Shown piece by piece: positions 37,456 to 47,973 of a DNA stretch of 64,000 nucleotides. A model generated the notes under the pieces. It was not told where the DNA came from. It saw nothing but the letters and a program-made list of their open reading frames with translations, and did no database searches. Where the stretch lies: the NCBI GenBank assembly GCA_018287875.1, contig JAGVVL010000002.1, forward strand, positions 7,688,001 through 7,752,000, given 5' to 3'. Within the stretch, counting starts at the first letter, position 1, and every line of letters begins with the position of its first letter. The position numbers were made by a program, and so were the translations under genes. The stretch is from Nigrospora sphaerica (taxonomy: Eukaryota; Ascomycota; Sordariomycetes; Amphisphaeriales; Apiosporaceae).

Positions 37456-38307
37456 ATGGACTTAAAACACGCCAACAAACTGGAAAAATCTCTGCTTCGC
37501 TCTTCTGGCAGTTGAGGCTATACAGCTTCTTGCTGCGATCCTGTGGATAGCATGGAATGTATCCTCCTCTGCGCCAATGGAACCACTCTCTCAATCTTGT
37601 GGGTTTTTCCGGTACTCCTCGGATAGTCTCAATCATACTGACAATAGCAGACCATGATCTATTTACATATAGTCAAGAGATTGTGTTCGATGAGATGAGT
37701 TTCGAAAGCAATAACAACAATGACACTCTGGGGAGGTGCCTCTTTCCAGGTAACGCATTCCTGCCCTGGCTCCTCCGTCGCCCGTGTATGCATCTAGCTA
37801 ACAGCACTGCATGGCTCTGGAGACTCCCAAGGGATTGTAAGCATCCACGCGTCAGGTTCTTTCCGCCCGTCGCAGGAATCCCTAGTGTCACCACTCAACA
37901 GCCACCACATGATATATCAAGTCAGCGTCTTCCACAATCTTCATTGCTTGGTGAGCGACCTATTGAATGCTATGCCAGAGGCTTCTCACTTATGAGAGTG
38001 TTTTCGAAACGCTGACGAGCGCTGCTTTCAGGAGATAGTGAAGAATACTCTGCTGGATTTTCTCGACACCGAAGCCCAAAGACCTAGCGGCCCTCACGGG
38101 GATGCCAATCACACGCTGCATTGCGTAGATTGGATCAGGCAAGCTCTCATGTGCAATGCAGATCTCACACTTGATGCAACTGATGATTTTCATTCATTCG
38201 GTCAAGGTAGTCGACACAGTTGCAGGAACTTTGATGCCATACGCGACTGGGCTCAACTTCATGGATATACCGGATCGCTCGATGAACTCGGCAAGGCGGA
38301 TGGGTAG
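37456..38307 (+). pseudogene. UstYa-family (DUF3328) gene, N-terminus out of frame
   Basis: Recognisable blocks in small exons: a transmembrane segment (LCFALLAVEAIQLLAAILWIAW, about 37489-37555) ending at donor GTGGGT 37599; YSQEIVF (exon from 37651); TAWLWRLPRD; VFHNLHCL ending at 37950 (first HxxHC); and after a GTGAGC...TTTCAG intron, HTLHCVDWIRQALMC (second HxxHC, exon 38032-38307). Introns 37599-37650 and 37951-38031 have CTGAC branch points and agreeing phases; the middle junctions (37750-37797, 37837-37885) are tentative. The lesion is at the front: the ATG at 37456 is one base out of frame with the membrane segment, whose own frame has a TAA just upstream and no usable ATG. It is either a pseudogene or has an upstream first exon I cannot find. 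Confidence 0.55.
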
Positions 38308-39159
38308 TCCGAAGGGGGAGTTCACTGTCACGTCCTCCTCGCCATCTGAAGTTCCGAGACGCAGAAGCTGTGTACATGCGCAAGGGATAGCCAGATATCT
38401 AATTATCAGCAAGTGGGTTCGTTCGAGATGCTATTTCTGCTTGGTATATTCAAGGTCTTCAACCGTGGTGATGATGGTGGACGGCAGTGCATGTGCACAA
38501 GGGACGGCAGCTCTCCGTGGAGCTCGAGATGGTGACTAGGTACTCCAAATTTCCCAAGCATGGCCCGCCTCTCTTGGTTCCGGGAGACTCGCGGTTGTTG
38601 TTCCGTGCCTGGGGTCAAAAATAGGTAGCAAGCACCGTTTGCTATCCTCCTTCCCATTTAGTGATGGGCAACTGACCACGTCCTGGTCCTCCTATGCATG
38701 CAACGCAGTGTTGGACCTGCCCGTTGGGCCCGACCGACATCTTGGCGCCTCGGCCCTGAAATGAAAGCGGCCCTCGTATCCCGCGCAGTACCAGTCTGTT
38801 CTTGGCGTGAAACCCACGATCTTATCACGCCTCTGCACCATTTAGGCGGATTGCCAATTGTAGTTCGGTGCAGTGTGGGAGGCAGGCAGTCATCTTGGCG
38901 AATGCCACCATGGCATTAGGCAGCGTTCGAAGAGCCAGGCAAGCACAATCCCCGGTACATGCATAATGCCCAGCTTCGATTTACTTGGCATAAGTACTGG
39001 ATTGATAACGTAGGCGCTACGTCCCCCGTGACATATATATCATGCATTCTTCGGTCTCGGCTCGTTGCTTTCGTATGATCCTCTGTGCTCACCGGCAAGC
39101 TTCGTTCTCTCTCCTCTTTCCTCCGAACATTTCCAATCTCGCGGCCCCATCTGTCGAAG
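38308..39159. other. Intergenic region
   Basis: No gene supported; short frames only. Confidence 0.5.
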
Positions 39160-40476
39160 ATGAATCATGAAGGGTATGAGGAACGCCTTTCCCTGGTCAA
39201 GGGCGCTCTACAGGCCCACGGTCTAGAGGTACGGCACCTTTTCTCTCAAACGCAAGTCGAGAGGAGTAACTGACGCGCACTGGAAAGGCCGTTTCCATCA
39301 CTCCGTTGGAGTACGATGAAGCCTGCCCCTTTCCGTACAACAATTTCATCTACAAGATCACTCTTTCCAGACCTGCATCGTCGGACGACTTCAAGGATAC
39401 GTTGTCACCATGCACGTCCCTTCCTCCGCAAGACGGCGTGTCGGCTCTGGTGATGCGGCTGAGCAACCTTGCAGCAGAGGGCCTCAACCAAAGCAATCGG
39501 GTAGAGAACGAAGTCGCAGCTCTGCACCTTGCTCGCAAGGGTTTGAGCACGGCCACGGCACGTCCGGAGCTGGCCGCCGTCATACCCGCAGTCTACGACT
39601 GGAAACGGGCTGAGGGCGCGCACCTGGGCTGGATTATGATGGGGTTTTTGCCTGGCACCAGCCTGGACCAGCATTTCGGTTCGCTGAAGGAGGCCGAGAA
39701 GCAAGATGTGTTGGCGCAGCTGAGTGACATCTTTGCCGGCATCCAGCGCACCTCATTGCCCGCGGGCGTGACATCCTACGGGGGCATGAAGGTTAACGAG
39801 AAGGGCGAGATCGTGAGCGGCCAGATGACGACGCTCGGGGGCGGGCCGTGGGATACTTACGGTGGCTTCTTGCGCGCGCGGCTGCATTCCCAACTCGGAG
39901 GGGCCGACGGAAGCGAGGTGCTGCAAGGGTGGCGGCCCAACGGCGTGCGGGACCGTGTGGATGCCTTCCTGGACTTCCGGCTGGAAAAGGCTATGGAAGA
40001 GGCCGGTGTCGATATGACGGCGCGTGCGCTCGTTCACGGAGACTTCAGTAAGTTGCCCTTGACTCTTGTCTATGGTAGGCCTGGGATTAACTCTGTGCGA
40101 AGCCTTGAATAACGTCCTCTTCGACTCGGTGACGAAGCGCATCACGGGACTCGTCGACTTCGATTTCTCGTCCATTTGTCACCCCTGTCAGGAGTTTTTC
40201 ACTTCCTTCCACGACTTTGGCGGCAACGCCCTGGCCGACGGGTCGCCCGAGGCTGAGATGTGGGAGTCGGCCATGGCTGCCAAGGAACTTGCCCGTCCTC
40301 GTACCATTAAGGGCATGGAGACGATCAAGTTAATTTGCAAGCTAGAGTCCCTCTTGTGCCCTTTCCGCTTGGTCCATCCTGTTTTCGTCAAGAAGAAGAC
40401 GAAGGAGCAGATCGACGAAGAGCGCGCAAAGGGGGAGGCTGCGTTGATAGAGTGCCTCATGGCGCTTGGTACTTAG
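39160..40476 (+). CDS. APH/choline-kinase-type phosphotransferase
   Basis: Three exons: 39160-39228, 39288-40047, 40103-40476; 400 residues with agreeing phases and AGTAACTGACG as branch point of intron 1. It belongs to the aminoglycoside-phosphotransferase-like kinase superfamily (APH, PF01636-type), large and functionally mixed in fungi; the substrate is unknown. Visible: the nucleotide-loop region PFPYNNFIYKITL, the ENEVAALHLAR helix, WIMMGFLPGTSLDQHF (hinge), the catalytic loop HGDFTLNNVLF (split by intron 2) and the metal-binding segment GLVDFDFSS. Motifs are intact, so it is probably active. It lies 0.85 kb from the UstYa remnant; membership of the peptide cluster is possible but unsupported, because such kinases are scattered through fungal genomes. 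Confidence 0.85.
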
Positions 40477-40601
40477 CTATTTTTATCTATAGGCGGGCAC
40501 TATGTGTTGCTCATGTGCCCGAACTTATCAGCATCCATTTCTTCTTCTCTTCCCGGCCAGGATTCCTAGCAAGAGCACCGACGGTCTAGAAGACAGCTTC
40601 T

Positions 40602-43600
40602 TCAGGCCGGTCCTGGTGAATCGCCCGAGGGGATGGTGCTATGGGAGGAGAAGGGGGTGCCGGACGCATCTAGCGTGGCCTCGAATATCTGCCCCGGTAC
40701 ATGCTCAGGGCGCACCGCCTGGGGACGACGCAGCTGGCGGGCCATGGGGTCGACGGGAACGCCCGTCACGATACCGAAGCAGCACTTGCACATCCACGTG
40801 AGCTCGTGCAGGTCCGCGGGGAGGTGGGCCGGGTCGACCGACGGCGCATCCTCGCAAAAGGGGCACAGTGCGCCATGGGCCTCGTCGTACCACCGGGTCA
40901 GGGGGTGGCGGCGGCGCACCTCGAGGCACGCGGCCAAGCGGTGCGGCGGGCACAGTCGTCGCGCCGTTACCTTGGTGAGGCACCCGCACCCCGTGCCCGG
41001 AAACAAACCATGAAGCCCGCCTCTCGTCAGTGTCGCGTGGCTGCCATCGCCAGGGAATGGCGGTGCCACCTCGATGCGCTGGGAGTCCGCCATGAGCGCC
41101 GGCTGCGCCGCAAAGACCCGACACCCCGTACCGGCGAACTGGCGACCGTTTAAGCACCGCACCGCCTCGCTGCAACCGACGCACGCGTAGTGCCGCAACG
41201 CTGCCCATATGTACCCTCCTTCCTCTTGGTCCAGTAGCAAAGACGCCACTGCCCGTCCATGTTGGTCATGGTCGTCGCACACCCATACTCTTTGCTTCGG
41301 GTGGTGTTCGGTGCTCTCGCAGATTCCACCGGCATCTGGACTGGCCAGCGACTGACAGGGCCTGTCGCACAATTCGATGGCCTCCTGCCGCTGTACGAGC
41401 GTCTGACAGCCGCCAGTCAACTTGACGCGTGCCGCCTGGTCGAGCTGCCCGGACAGCTGTCCGTTGGGCTCCCACAACCGCTGTAAGGGGATCAGCGCTA
41501 GCCCCGGTTGTGCTTCGGTGTCATCGGTCGGAATCAGGTCGACACGGTCCGCGGCATAAGGCAGCGCCGGCGGTGGTGGTGAGGGCGCTCTCTCGACCGG
41601 CACGGCTGTCGCACCCTCTATAGTGCGGTCTTCCAATGGGCTGATGTGCTGTGCGATGATGCGCTCATCGGCCTGCACCGAGACGCGTCGTGGCGCTGAG
41701 TCCTGGCCCCAGTACCAGTGTAGTCGGGCCCGGTCCGGCACGTGCAGCCTCTCCACGATGGTAATTGGTATGGCGAGCATGAAGGCCCGGGGTGGCGGCA
41801 CCGGCTCGTTATCTTGCACCAGTCGTACTGCGCCTCCCTCGTCGGCGGCGTCATTGATCCGGTCCCAGCGGTTAGTGGGGGCCAGCGCCATCGGGTCTGG
41901 GTACGGCGGGTTGAGTCCCAGCAATTCATCGAGCGGCCCGAAAGGTTCGAAAGGCTGGATTTCCTGTTGCTCCGAGGAGTGGTTGCCGTTCGTTCCGGAT
42001 GTGATGATCACGCCGTACGGCAGACCGGGAGCGGCGACCTCGGTGACCCACGGAGGCAGCTTGGGCAGTTGACTACCCGGCTTCCATTCTTGGAGCCCAG
42101 GGACGTTTGGAATCTCCGCAGGGTCATCTCGCCAGTGCCCTGGCGAGGGACTCTGGCCAAGAGACGGCGAAGGTGACAACAATGACTCAGGAACAAAGGC
42201 GGACGGTGTTGGATCCGGTGGCACCTGTTGCGGTTTGCTGGCGAGCTGGATGGGGTTCTGGACAGGTGACGGGGTCTGAATAGGACACTGTATGGGCTGC
42301 ATTGGCAGTGGCAGTTCCTCAGGCACCCAGTCTCCGACCCAAACGGCGTTCTGCGGGGGAAGACTCTCAATGTCCTCAGGGCCGGGCCACTGCTGCCGCT
42401 TGTCCTCGCACCACTTGCGGGCAAGCTCGACGTGATAATTCACAGGTTGCTGCCAGCTATTGGGGCGGTTGCTCCAGAGGCCGGTAAATCCGCGCATATC
42501 GTCGCCCGGCACAGGCCGGTTTATGACCCCTCGATAAATTCGTCGCTCACATGCGACCGGCGGGTCGCTGGTGGCGCAAGTAAAGCACGGGTTCGACGGG
42601 TCACATAACCGACCAGCATCGCGGCATGCGTGGCAGGGTCCGAAGCGCGGCTGACGCACACCACGCGGCCGCTCTGGGTGCGGCGGGAGTGCGAAACCGT
42701 CCTTGACGCACACGACGCCGAACCTGGCGCACCGCTGACATCCCTGCGTCGGTTCGTAGCCACAGGGTCCGCGGAATTTGATGTAAGCGCGTTGGCACCC
42801 CACGCACCGGTCCGAGTTCGGCCGGGACTTCCCCCAGACGGGCAGCGGCACCGCCTCTCGTGGGATCGGGACGATGTGCGAGTAGTTAGGTAGTTCTTCA
42901 GGTGTGTAATACTCCCTTGCGGACTGCTGGGGCGACTCCACATGAGAAGACCCAGCCGGTTCAGCCGGTGTATGTCCATCTGTACCCGATGGCTGGGATA
43001 GGGGCCCAAGGGGCGCCTGTGACCGCTCCGAGGCTGACGTACCTGGAGTGTATCCCTCCCAGCGGACCTTCTGCAGGATGTCGTTACCGGGATCAGCCGG
43101 TGGCTGGAGAGAGTAGGGTCGCTCGGGGGCTTTACCTTTGTCCAGCACTACAAGACAATTCTCGCGCAAGCGGTTGACCCCACGAGGATCGTTCGGATCA
43201 GGAGCCCACTCCGCCTGGTCGTTGGTGGATAGAGGGGCAGGTGCTTGGTACAGCATGGCCGGGTCTATTGACCCTTCTTGCTCTTGCTGGTGCTGCTGGG
43301 CCGGTGCACCAGCTGGGTCCTGAAACACATCATGAGGATACCCCGGGAGCTGGTCGCTGGGGAGAACGGGCGTGGCTAGATTGCTGGTAACCGGCGGGAG
43401 GGATTGCAAATTGTCCACCAATCTCTGCTGGACCGGAGGCTCCCGGTAGGAGTACACTGTGAGCCTGGTGACCTGAGGATTCAAGTTGGTGCTCGGTGTA
43501 TTGGCCAGACGGAGAAGTTCCTGACCGGCAGCTAAAAGGCGACCCCAATCAAGAAGATGATCCGGCCTCGAGGGATCGGAGCGGCCGGCGAGTTCCAGCG

Positions 43601-44126
43601 GGCTGCCTACCGTATTTCCGTCGATCCGGCACGCTATCTTCTGGTGCTGGCAAACATGACATCCTCCGTCGGTCCAGGGGTCGCAGGCCGACTCGCGGCC
43701 GTTCCGGCAGCTGTCGCACGCCGTGCTGAGCTGTTGATTGTGGTAGCGAGCACGGAGCATATCGCTCGTAGTTCCCTGCGGACTTGTGCGATTCCAACTG
43801 CACCAGAGGTCAAGGTCCTTGCAGGTGCGGCAGCTGTTTCCCCCCTCGAGCACCTGGCAGTGAATGTTGCGGGTTAGCAGGCAACTGTCGCAACAAAGCC
43901 CGGCACCGTTGGAGGAATAGTACCGCAACCGCCACTTGGCCCAGCCCGCCAGACCCTCGTCGGTGCACAAGAAGTCGAAGTGCTGAAGCGTCTTCACGAT
44001 ATCGTAATTCGGAAGGTTGGGGTCAAGGAAGGGGCGACTGACAGGGTCCGTAAAGCTGGGGTGGGTCTCGCCCATCGTGTGCGTGGCTTCCATTGATGCT
44101 TGTCTCGGTATTATGCAGGCAGACAC
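40602..44126 (-). CDS. 1174-residue protein with four Zn2Cys6-like cysteine clusters
   Basis: A single uninterrupted minus-strand ORF. It has four six-cysteine clusters: residues 79-109 (CX2CX7CX8CX2CX6C), 137-166 (CX2CX7CX7CX2CX6C), 441-473 (CX2CX10CX7CX2CX6C) and 498-526 (CX2CX6CX5CX2CX8C). The last fits the fungal Zn2Cys6 DNA-binding pattern; the others are near variants, but the basic residues usual between Cys 2 and 3 are sparse. Pro/Gln/Ser-rich disordered sequence separates them. The C-terminal 200 residues carry further CxxC pairs and His residues (for example CVGCSEAVRC and CPFCEDA), possibly a separate zinc fold. No activator middle-homology domain is recognised. Starts at Met 12 or Met 18 are possible. 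It could be a nucleic-acid-binding or zinc-scaffold protein; the function is unknown. Confidence 0.8.
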   Translation of the reverse strand: MSACIIPRQASMEATHTMGETHPSFTDPVSRPFLDPNLPNYDIVKTLQHFDFLCTDEGLAGWAKWRLRYYSSNGAGLCCDSCLLTRNIHCQVLEGGNSCRTCKDLDLWCSWNRTSPQGTTSDMLRARYHNQQLSTACDSCRNGRESACDPWTDGGCHVCQHQKIACRIDGNTVGSPLELAGRSDPSRPDHLLDWGRLLAAGQELLRLANTPSTNLNPQVTRLTVYSYREPPVQQRLVDNLQSLPPVTSNLATPVLPSDQLPGYPHDVFQDPAGAPAQQHQQEQEGSIDPAMLYQAPAPLSTNDQAEWAPDPNDPRGVNRLRENCLVVLDKGKAPERPYSLQPPADPGNDILQKVRWEGYTPGTSASERSQAPLGPLSQPSGTDGHTPAEPAGSSHVESPQQSAREYYTPEELPNYSHIVPIPREAVPLPVWGKSRPNSDRCVGCQRAYIKFRGPCGYEPTQGCQRCARFGVVCVKDGFALPPHPERPRGVRQPRFGPCHACRDAGRLCDPSNPCFTCATSDPPVACERRIYRGVINRPVPGDDMRGFTGLWSNRPNSWQQPVNYHVELARKWCEDKRQQWPGPEDIESLPPQNAVWVGDWVPEELPLPMQPIQCPIQTPSPVQNPIQLASKPQQVPPDPTPSAFVPESLLSPSPSLGQSPSPGHWRDDPAEIPNVPGLQEWKPGSQLPKLPPWVTEVAAPGLPYGVIITSGTNGNHSSEQQEIQPFEPFGPLDELLGLNPPYPDPMALAPTNRWDRINDAADEGGAVRLVQDNEPVPPPRAFMLAIPITIVERLHVPDRARLHWYWGQDSAPRRVSVQADERIIAQHISPLEDRTIEGATAVPVERAPSPPPPALPYAADRVDLIPTDDTEAQPGLALIPLQRLWEPNGQLSGQLDQAARVKLTGGCQTLVQRQEAIELCDRPCQSLASPDAGGICESTEHHPKQRVWVCDDHDQHGRAVASLLLDQEEGGYIWAALRHYACVGCSEAVRCLNGRQFAGTGCRVFAAQPALMADSQRIEVAPPFPGDGSHATLTRGGLHGLFPGTGCGCLTKVTARRLCPPHRLAACLEVRRRHPLTRWYDEAHGALCPFCEDAPSVDPAHLPADLHELTWMCKCCFGIVTGVPVDPMARQLRRPQAVRPEHVPGQIFEATLDASGTPFSSHSTIPSGDSPGPA

Positions 44127-46054
44127 GCGGGTTTGGTTAATGGATCATGGGATGGATGCAAGATGGAGTACTCGAGTACTCTAGGTAAGTACAGGGAAGG
44201 AAGAGTTGTCAACCCGTTCAGACTGTTTTGTCTTGGAACAGCAGGCGAATGACAGCCCACCTAGGAGCCGATCGACATGGTATTATATCAGCGCCGGGCG
44301 CCCATAGCAGCTGAGCAACTGCTTTGCGTAGACCTATAACTGTTCTCGTTGTCTTCCCGGTCAGTCGTGCACAGTCTCAAGTTAAAACAATGGGGTGGTC
44401 GTTCCATGAACATAGTCCGGCCGACACAGCGTGGTTGTAACAAAGCCACCCAGAAGAACGTATAGGCGAATAGATCCTGTCTAACAAAGGCCGCCCTTCT
44501 AGACAGACCGGGCACCAGGTCTTACCCACTCTATTGTGCTGCGATAGGCTTTGTCGTCATAATGCAAACAGATACTGAGACAATGTCCTTGTCACGACTA
44601 CCTGAGCACTGATCGGGGGCTACGAAGGAGGACCTGGCCCACTTACAAGACCCGGACAGAGGCGCCTTCAAGGGGGGGTATCGTCAGGCCATCATTCTCA
44701 GTAATACAAAACCAGCCGCTCTGGAATCTCCCGACGGCATCGCCTGTACCCGTTCCCGAGGCCTCCAGCCCAAGAACGCATGGGTCGGCATCCGGGAGGG
44801 GGCCGGCGATAGTCTCCCTCCCGTTGTGGCCGCTGGGTCCGGAATCATGATCAGTGTCTCCATTCTTCTGGAATGAATCAGGTGTTTTCCCAAGTGAGAA
44901 CAAAGCTTAATATTTCGTGGCGTCCGAGAGACGGACCGGTAAGGTAAGGGTAGGAGGCGTCGTTGGTAGATGGAGGTTGCAATAGAAAACATCAAAATGG
45001 CACAGTTTGCCCATGAAGTAACCAGCATGGCCAAGGATGCGGGCTGCTGACAGTGGCGCTCTCTATTTTGGGTTTTAGCCTTTATCCAGTCCCCTTTTCA
45101 ACGCTGTAGGCAAACGTCGCCTGCTGGGCAAGCGGCGCACTAAGAGACGCATGGCTTCCCGGCCGAACGATATCGGGGCGCCATGACGAATAGCAAGCCA
45201 AGGTCCCCCGTAGCGTTGACTAGATTCCTCTTCAGCCAGATAACGAATGGCTGCCTGTCAATCGTAGACGATACTTCACAGATCACAACCATGATGGCAA
45301 ATATCCTAAATCGTGCAAAGTGCAGATAGAAAGACCGAACGCCTAAGCTGTGAGATTGGGGGGAATTCTATGACTCGACGAACCACTGCCTGAAGAACTG
45401 ACAAGGTCAAAAGAAACGAAGAAAAACAAAACAGGACCGAAGATAACACTCCGTCCTGATCAAGTCATTACGGCCAATAACCCTTCCCAGTCAATGTAGG
45501 TCGGCATCGGCACGACGTTTAAAAAAATCTGTAGTTGCAAAATGTGAGATCTGGGCAGAGGTCCGCGAAGACTGATCGTGTCTTATGAAGTGATCTCCCC
45601 GCCAAAATGCGTCCGTCATGTCAGACGTACTCGTTGCTTCCCGGATAGATGTTCCGGGCAAGGCGCGTCCGAGCACCCCCCCCAATTGATCAGGAAGAAA
45701 TAGCCTGACTCCGAAATCCATGCAATGAAGTTTTGCCTCGTGTGAGCCGGGTTCGCGCGCGTCGTCGTGAGAAGCCAGGGCCGTCGCTGCCGTCATGCAG
45801 CATCGTTTCTTCTGTCGCGGATATCAAGTAAACCTTCATAAAACTCCCTCCCACCCTGGGCCCTGGCCTTGGCGCGAGCCCCAAGGCTAGATTCAGCATC
45901 CCAGAGCCGCCGCCGCCGCTTCTGCCGCCGTCGCAGCCGCCGCCAATTTGTTTCGGCATCAGTCGCATCGTCGTGGCTTGCGGGTGCCGTGGTGCTAACG
46001 GCAACCCGCCATGTGGCTGGCCACAGTGCGCTCTCGACACTGTCGTGTGCACAT
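44127..46054. other. Intergenic region
   Basis: 1.9 kb between the multi-Zn2Cys6 ORF start and the Ras 3' end. Apart from the palindrome at 44166 I see nothing; frames at 45491-46070 are shadows around the Ras 3' flank. Confidence 0.5.
44166..44181. promoter_or_regulatory. 16-nt perfect palindrome GAGTACTCGAGTACTC
   Basis: A perfect inverted repeat 40 bp upstream of the start of the multi-Zn2Cys6 ORF. It shares GTACTYRAGTAC with the two palindromes near 2.7 kb. A dimeric regulator site, perhaps autoregulatory, is a hypothesis only. Confidence 0.4.
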
Positions 46055-47099
46055 CTACATGATGACGCACTTGGCACAGCAGCCGGCCTCGGCCTCGCCT
46101 TCGCTCATCTCCATTTTGTTGGAGGGACCGCCGCTGCCACCGTTGCCGCCGCTGCCTGTCGAGTAGCCTTGCATTTCGCGGTTGAAACGTCGAATCTCTC
46201 TGACGATGTCGTAGAAGGCCTTATCAACGTTGATGCGCGACTTTGCCGATGTCTCAATGAACTTGCAGCCGAAGTTCTTCGCCAAGGTCTCTCCCTCTGA
46301 ATCAAGAGTTAGTGATCCGACCCACACATGTCGCGCCAGGGAGGCAACATACCTTGTCTCGACACCTCGCGCTCGCTCTCCAGATCGCACTTGTTGCCCA
46401 CGACGACCATGGGGAAGTAGTCCTTGTCCTTCACCCTGAGGATTTGCTGTTGGAACGTCGTGATTTCCTCAAAGCTCTGGCGCGATGTGATGGAGTAGAC
46501 GAGCAGGAAGCCTTCGCCAGTGCGCATGTACTGCTCTCGCATGGCCGAGTACTCCTCCTGACCGGCGGTATCGAGGACGTCGAGCAAGGCAACCTCATCG
46601 TCAATGACGCACTGCTTGCGGTACGAGTCTAGAGACAGGTGTGGTCAAGTCAGTTGGTGGTCCTCGCGCCGCGGCAAGAAAAGGGGGCGACGGTCGCCAG
46701 GGGTAACGCAGGGCAGAAACCAAGAGAGAGGGAAAAGAACCGGCCGCACCTTCGATTGTCGGGTCGTATTCGTCGACGAAATGGCTCTGGATGAGTTGGA
46801 TGGTCAAACAAGATTTACCGACACCACCACCGCCGACCACCACCAGCTTGTATTCTCTCAGGAACTAGAAGGCAAGCCATGTTAGCAAGGAGCGTCGCGG
46901 CGTGATGCGGTACGTGACGATGCAACACGACGAAGGACACGCGTCGGACAAGAGAGGCAGTTCGTCACGACCGCTGGCGACGGGGAATGAGACAGGTGCG
47001 GCTGCTGACTCGCGTTGCGTTTTCAACGGGCCATGCGCAGTGCGAAAGGGAGGAGTGAGGAAGACGAGCTGGAGGCGACGGTCTCACCTTGGATGCCAT
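46055..47099 (-). CDS. ras: Ras family small GTPase with CVIM prenylation box
   Basis: Four exons on the minus strand: 47099-47088, 46864-46750, 46628-46353, 46296-46055; 214 residues with all phases agreeing. The first exon encodes only MASK. It is a molecular switch controlling growth polarity, cAMP and MAPK signalling at the plasma membrane. Visible: P-loop GGGGVGKS, switch [11 protein letters not shown] (split by intron 2), switch [21 protein letters not shown] and ETSAKS for guanine binding, then a Gly/Ser-rich hypervariable tail and the C-terminal CCAKCVIM, giving a CAAX farnesylation signal with neighbouring cysteines for palmitoylation. The sequence [19 protein letters not shown] marks it as the fungal RasA / Neurospora ras-1 type, not the second Ras clade with GDGGVGKT. 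Confidence 0.96.
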
Positions 47100-47919
47100 T
47101 GTGAGTTTACGATGCGACGACGTCGGGGAAATGCAAAGAAACCGCAGGCGAAGGGAAGTGCAAGTCGACGACCTGATTGAAGGGCGCGATGCAATGCGGT
47201 GCGGTTGGACCGAGGAAGATGGTCGAGGAGGCCGATGGTGCGTGGTATGGATGGACGGCACGGAGTAGGTAGGTAGGTTGTAGTAGTAAGTAGTAGAAGT
47301 AGTGGCAGCAGTAGCAAAGTGGTAGTAGTAGTGGTTAGGTGTAGGCCATGTAGCGGCGACGAATAGAATTAAACGGGCGCTGCTTCTGCAAGAAAGTAGG
47401 TCTGGACTAGTTGGGAATGGTACGGCTGCTGGGTCGGGCGGATCTGCACCTGAGTGGGTGGGTGGGTGTCGGGTGGGAAGCGTTGGAAAAACAGGGTCGG
47501 GTTACAGTCACGGAAACAGAATAGTTGGAGACCCAAGACAAGACAGAGTAACAAGAGGCACTCGAGTCGCAAGTCAAGACGCGCTACTACCCCGACAGGA
47601 CAAGACGGATAGCACGGGACGGGGGTGGAAAGGGAAGTATTCGGCGAATTGGGGGGAGGGGGAGGGGAGGGTAGGGCGAGGGAGAGATGGAGAGGAAAGA
47701 GAGAGAGGGACGAGAGGGGAGGGAGGGAGAGGGAGGGAGGGAGGGAGGGAGAGACAGGCGCCGAGAGTACGGAGACGGGTTCACGGGGAGATAACGACGC
47801 ACGGTAGCGGTTAGCAGCGAGCAGCCCAGCGGCTCTTTTGTGATGTGATGGCTGGCCGACGGGTTTCCTTCGCCGACGGGTCAAGGGCGCAGGGGTGCTA
47901 ATAGGTGGAAGACAGCGGG

Positions 47920-47973
<54 letters not shown>

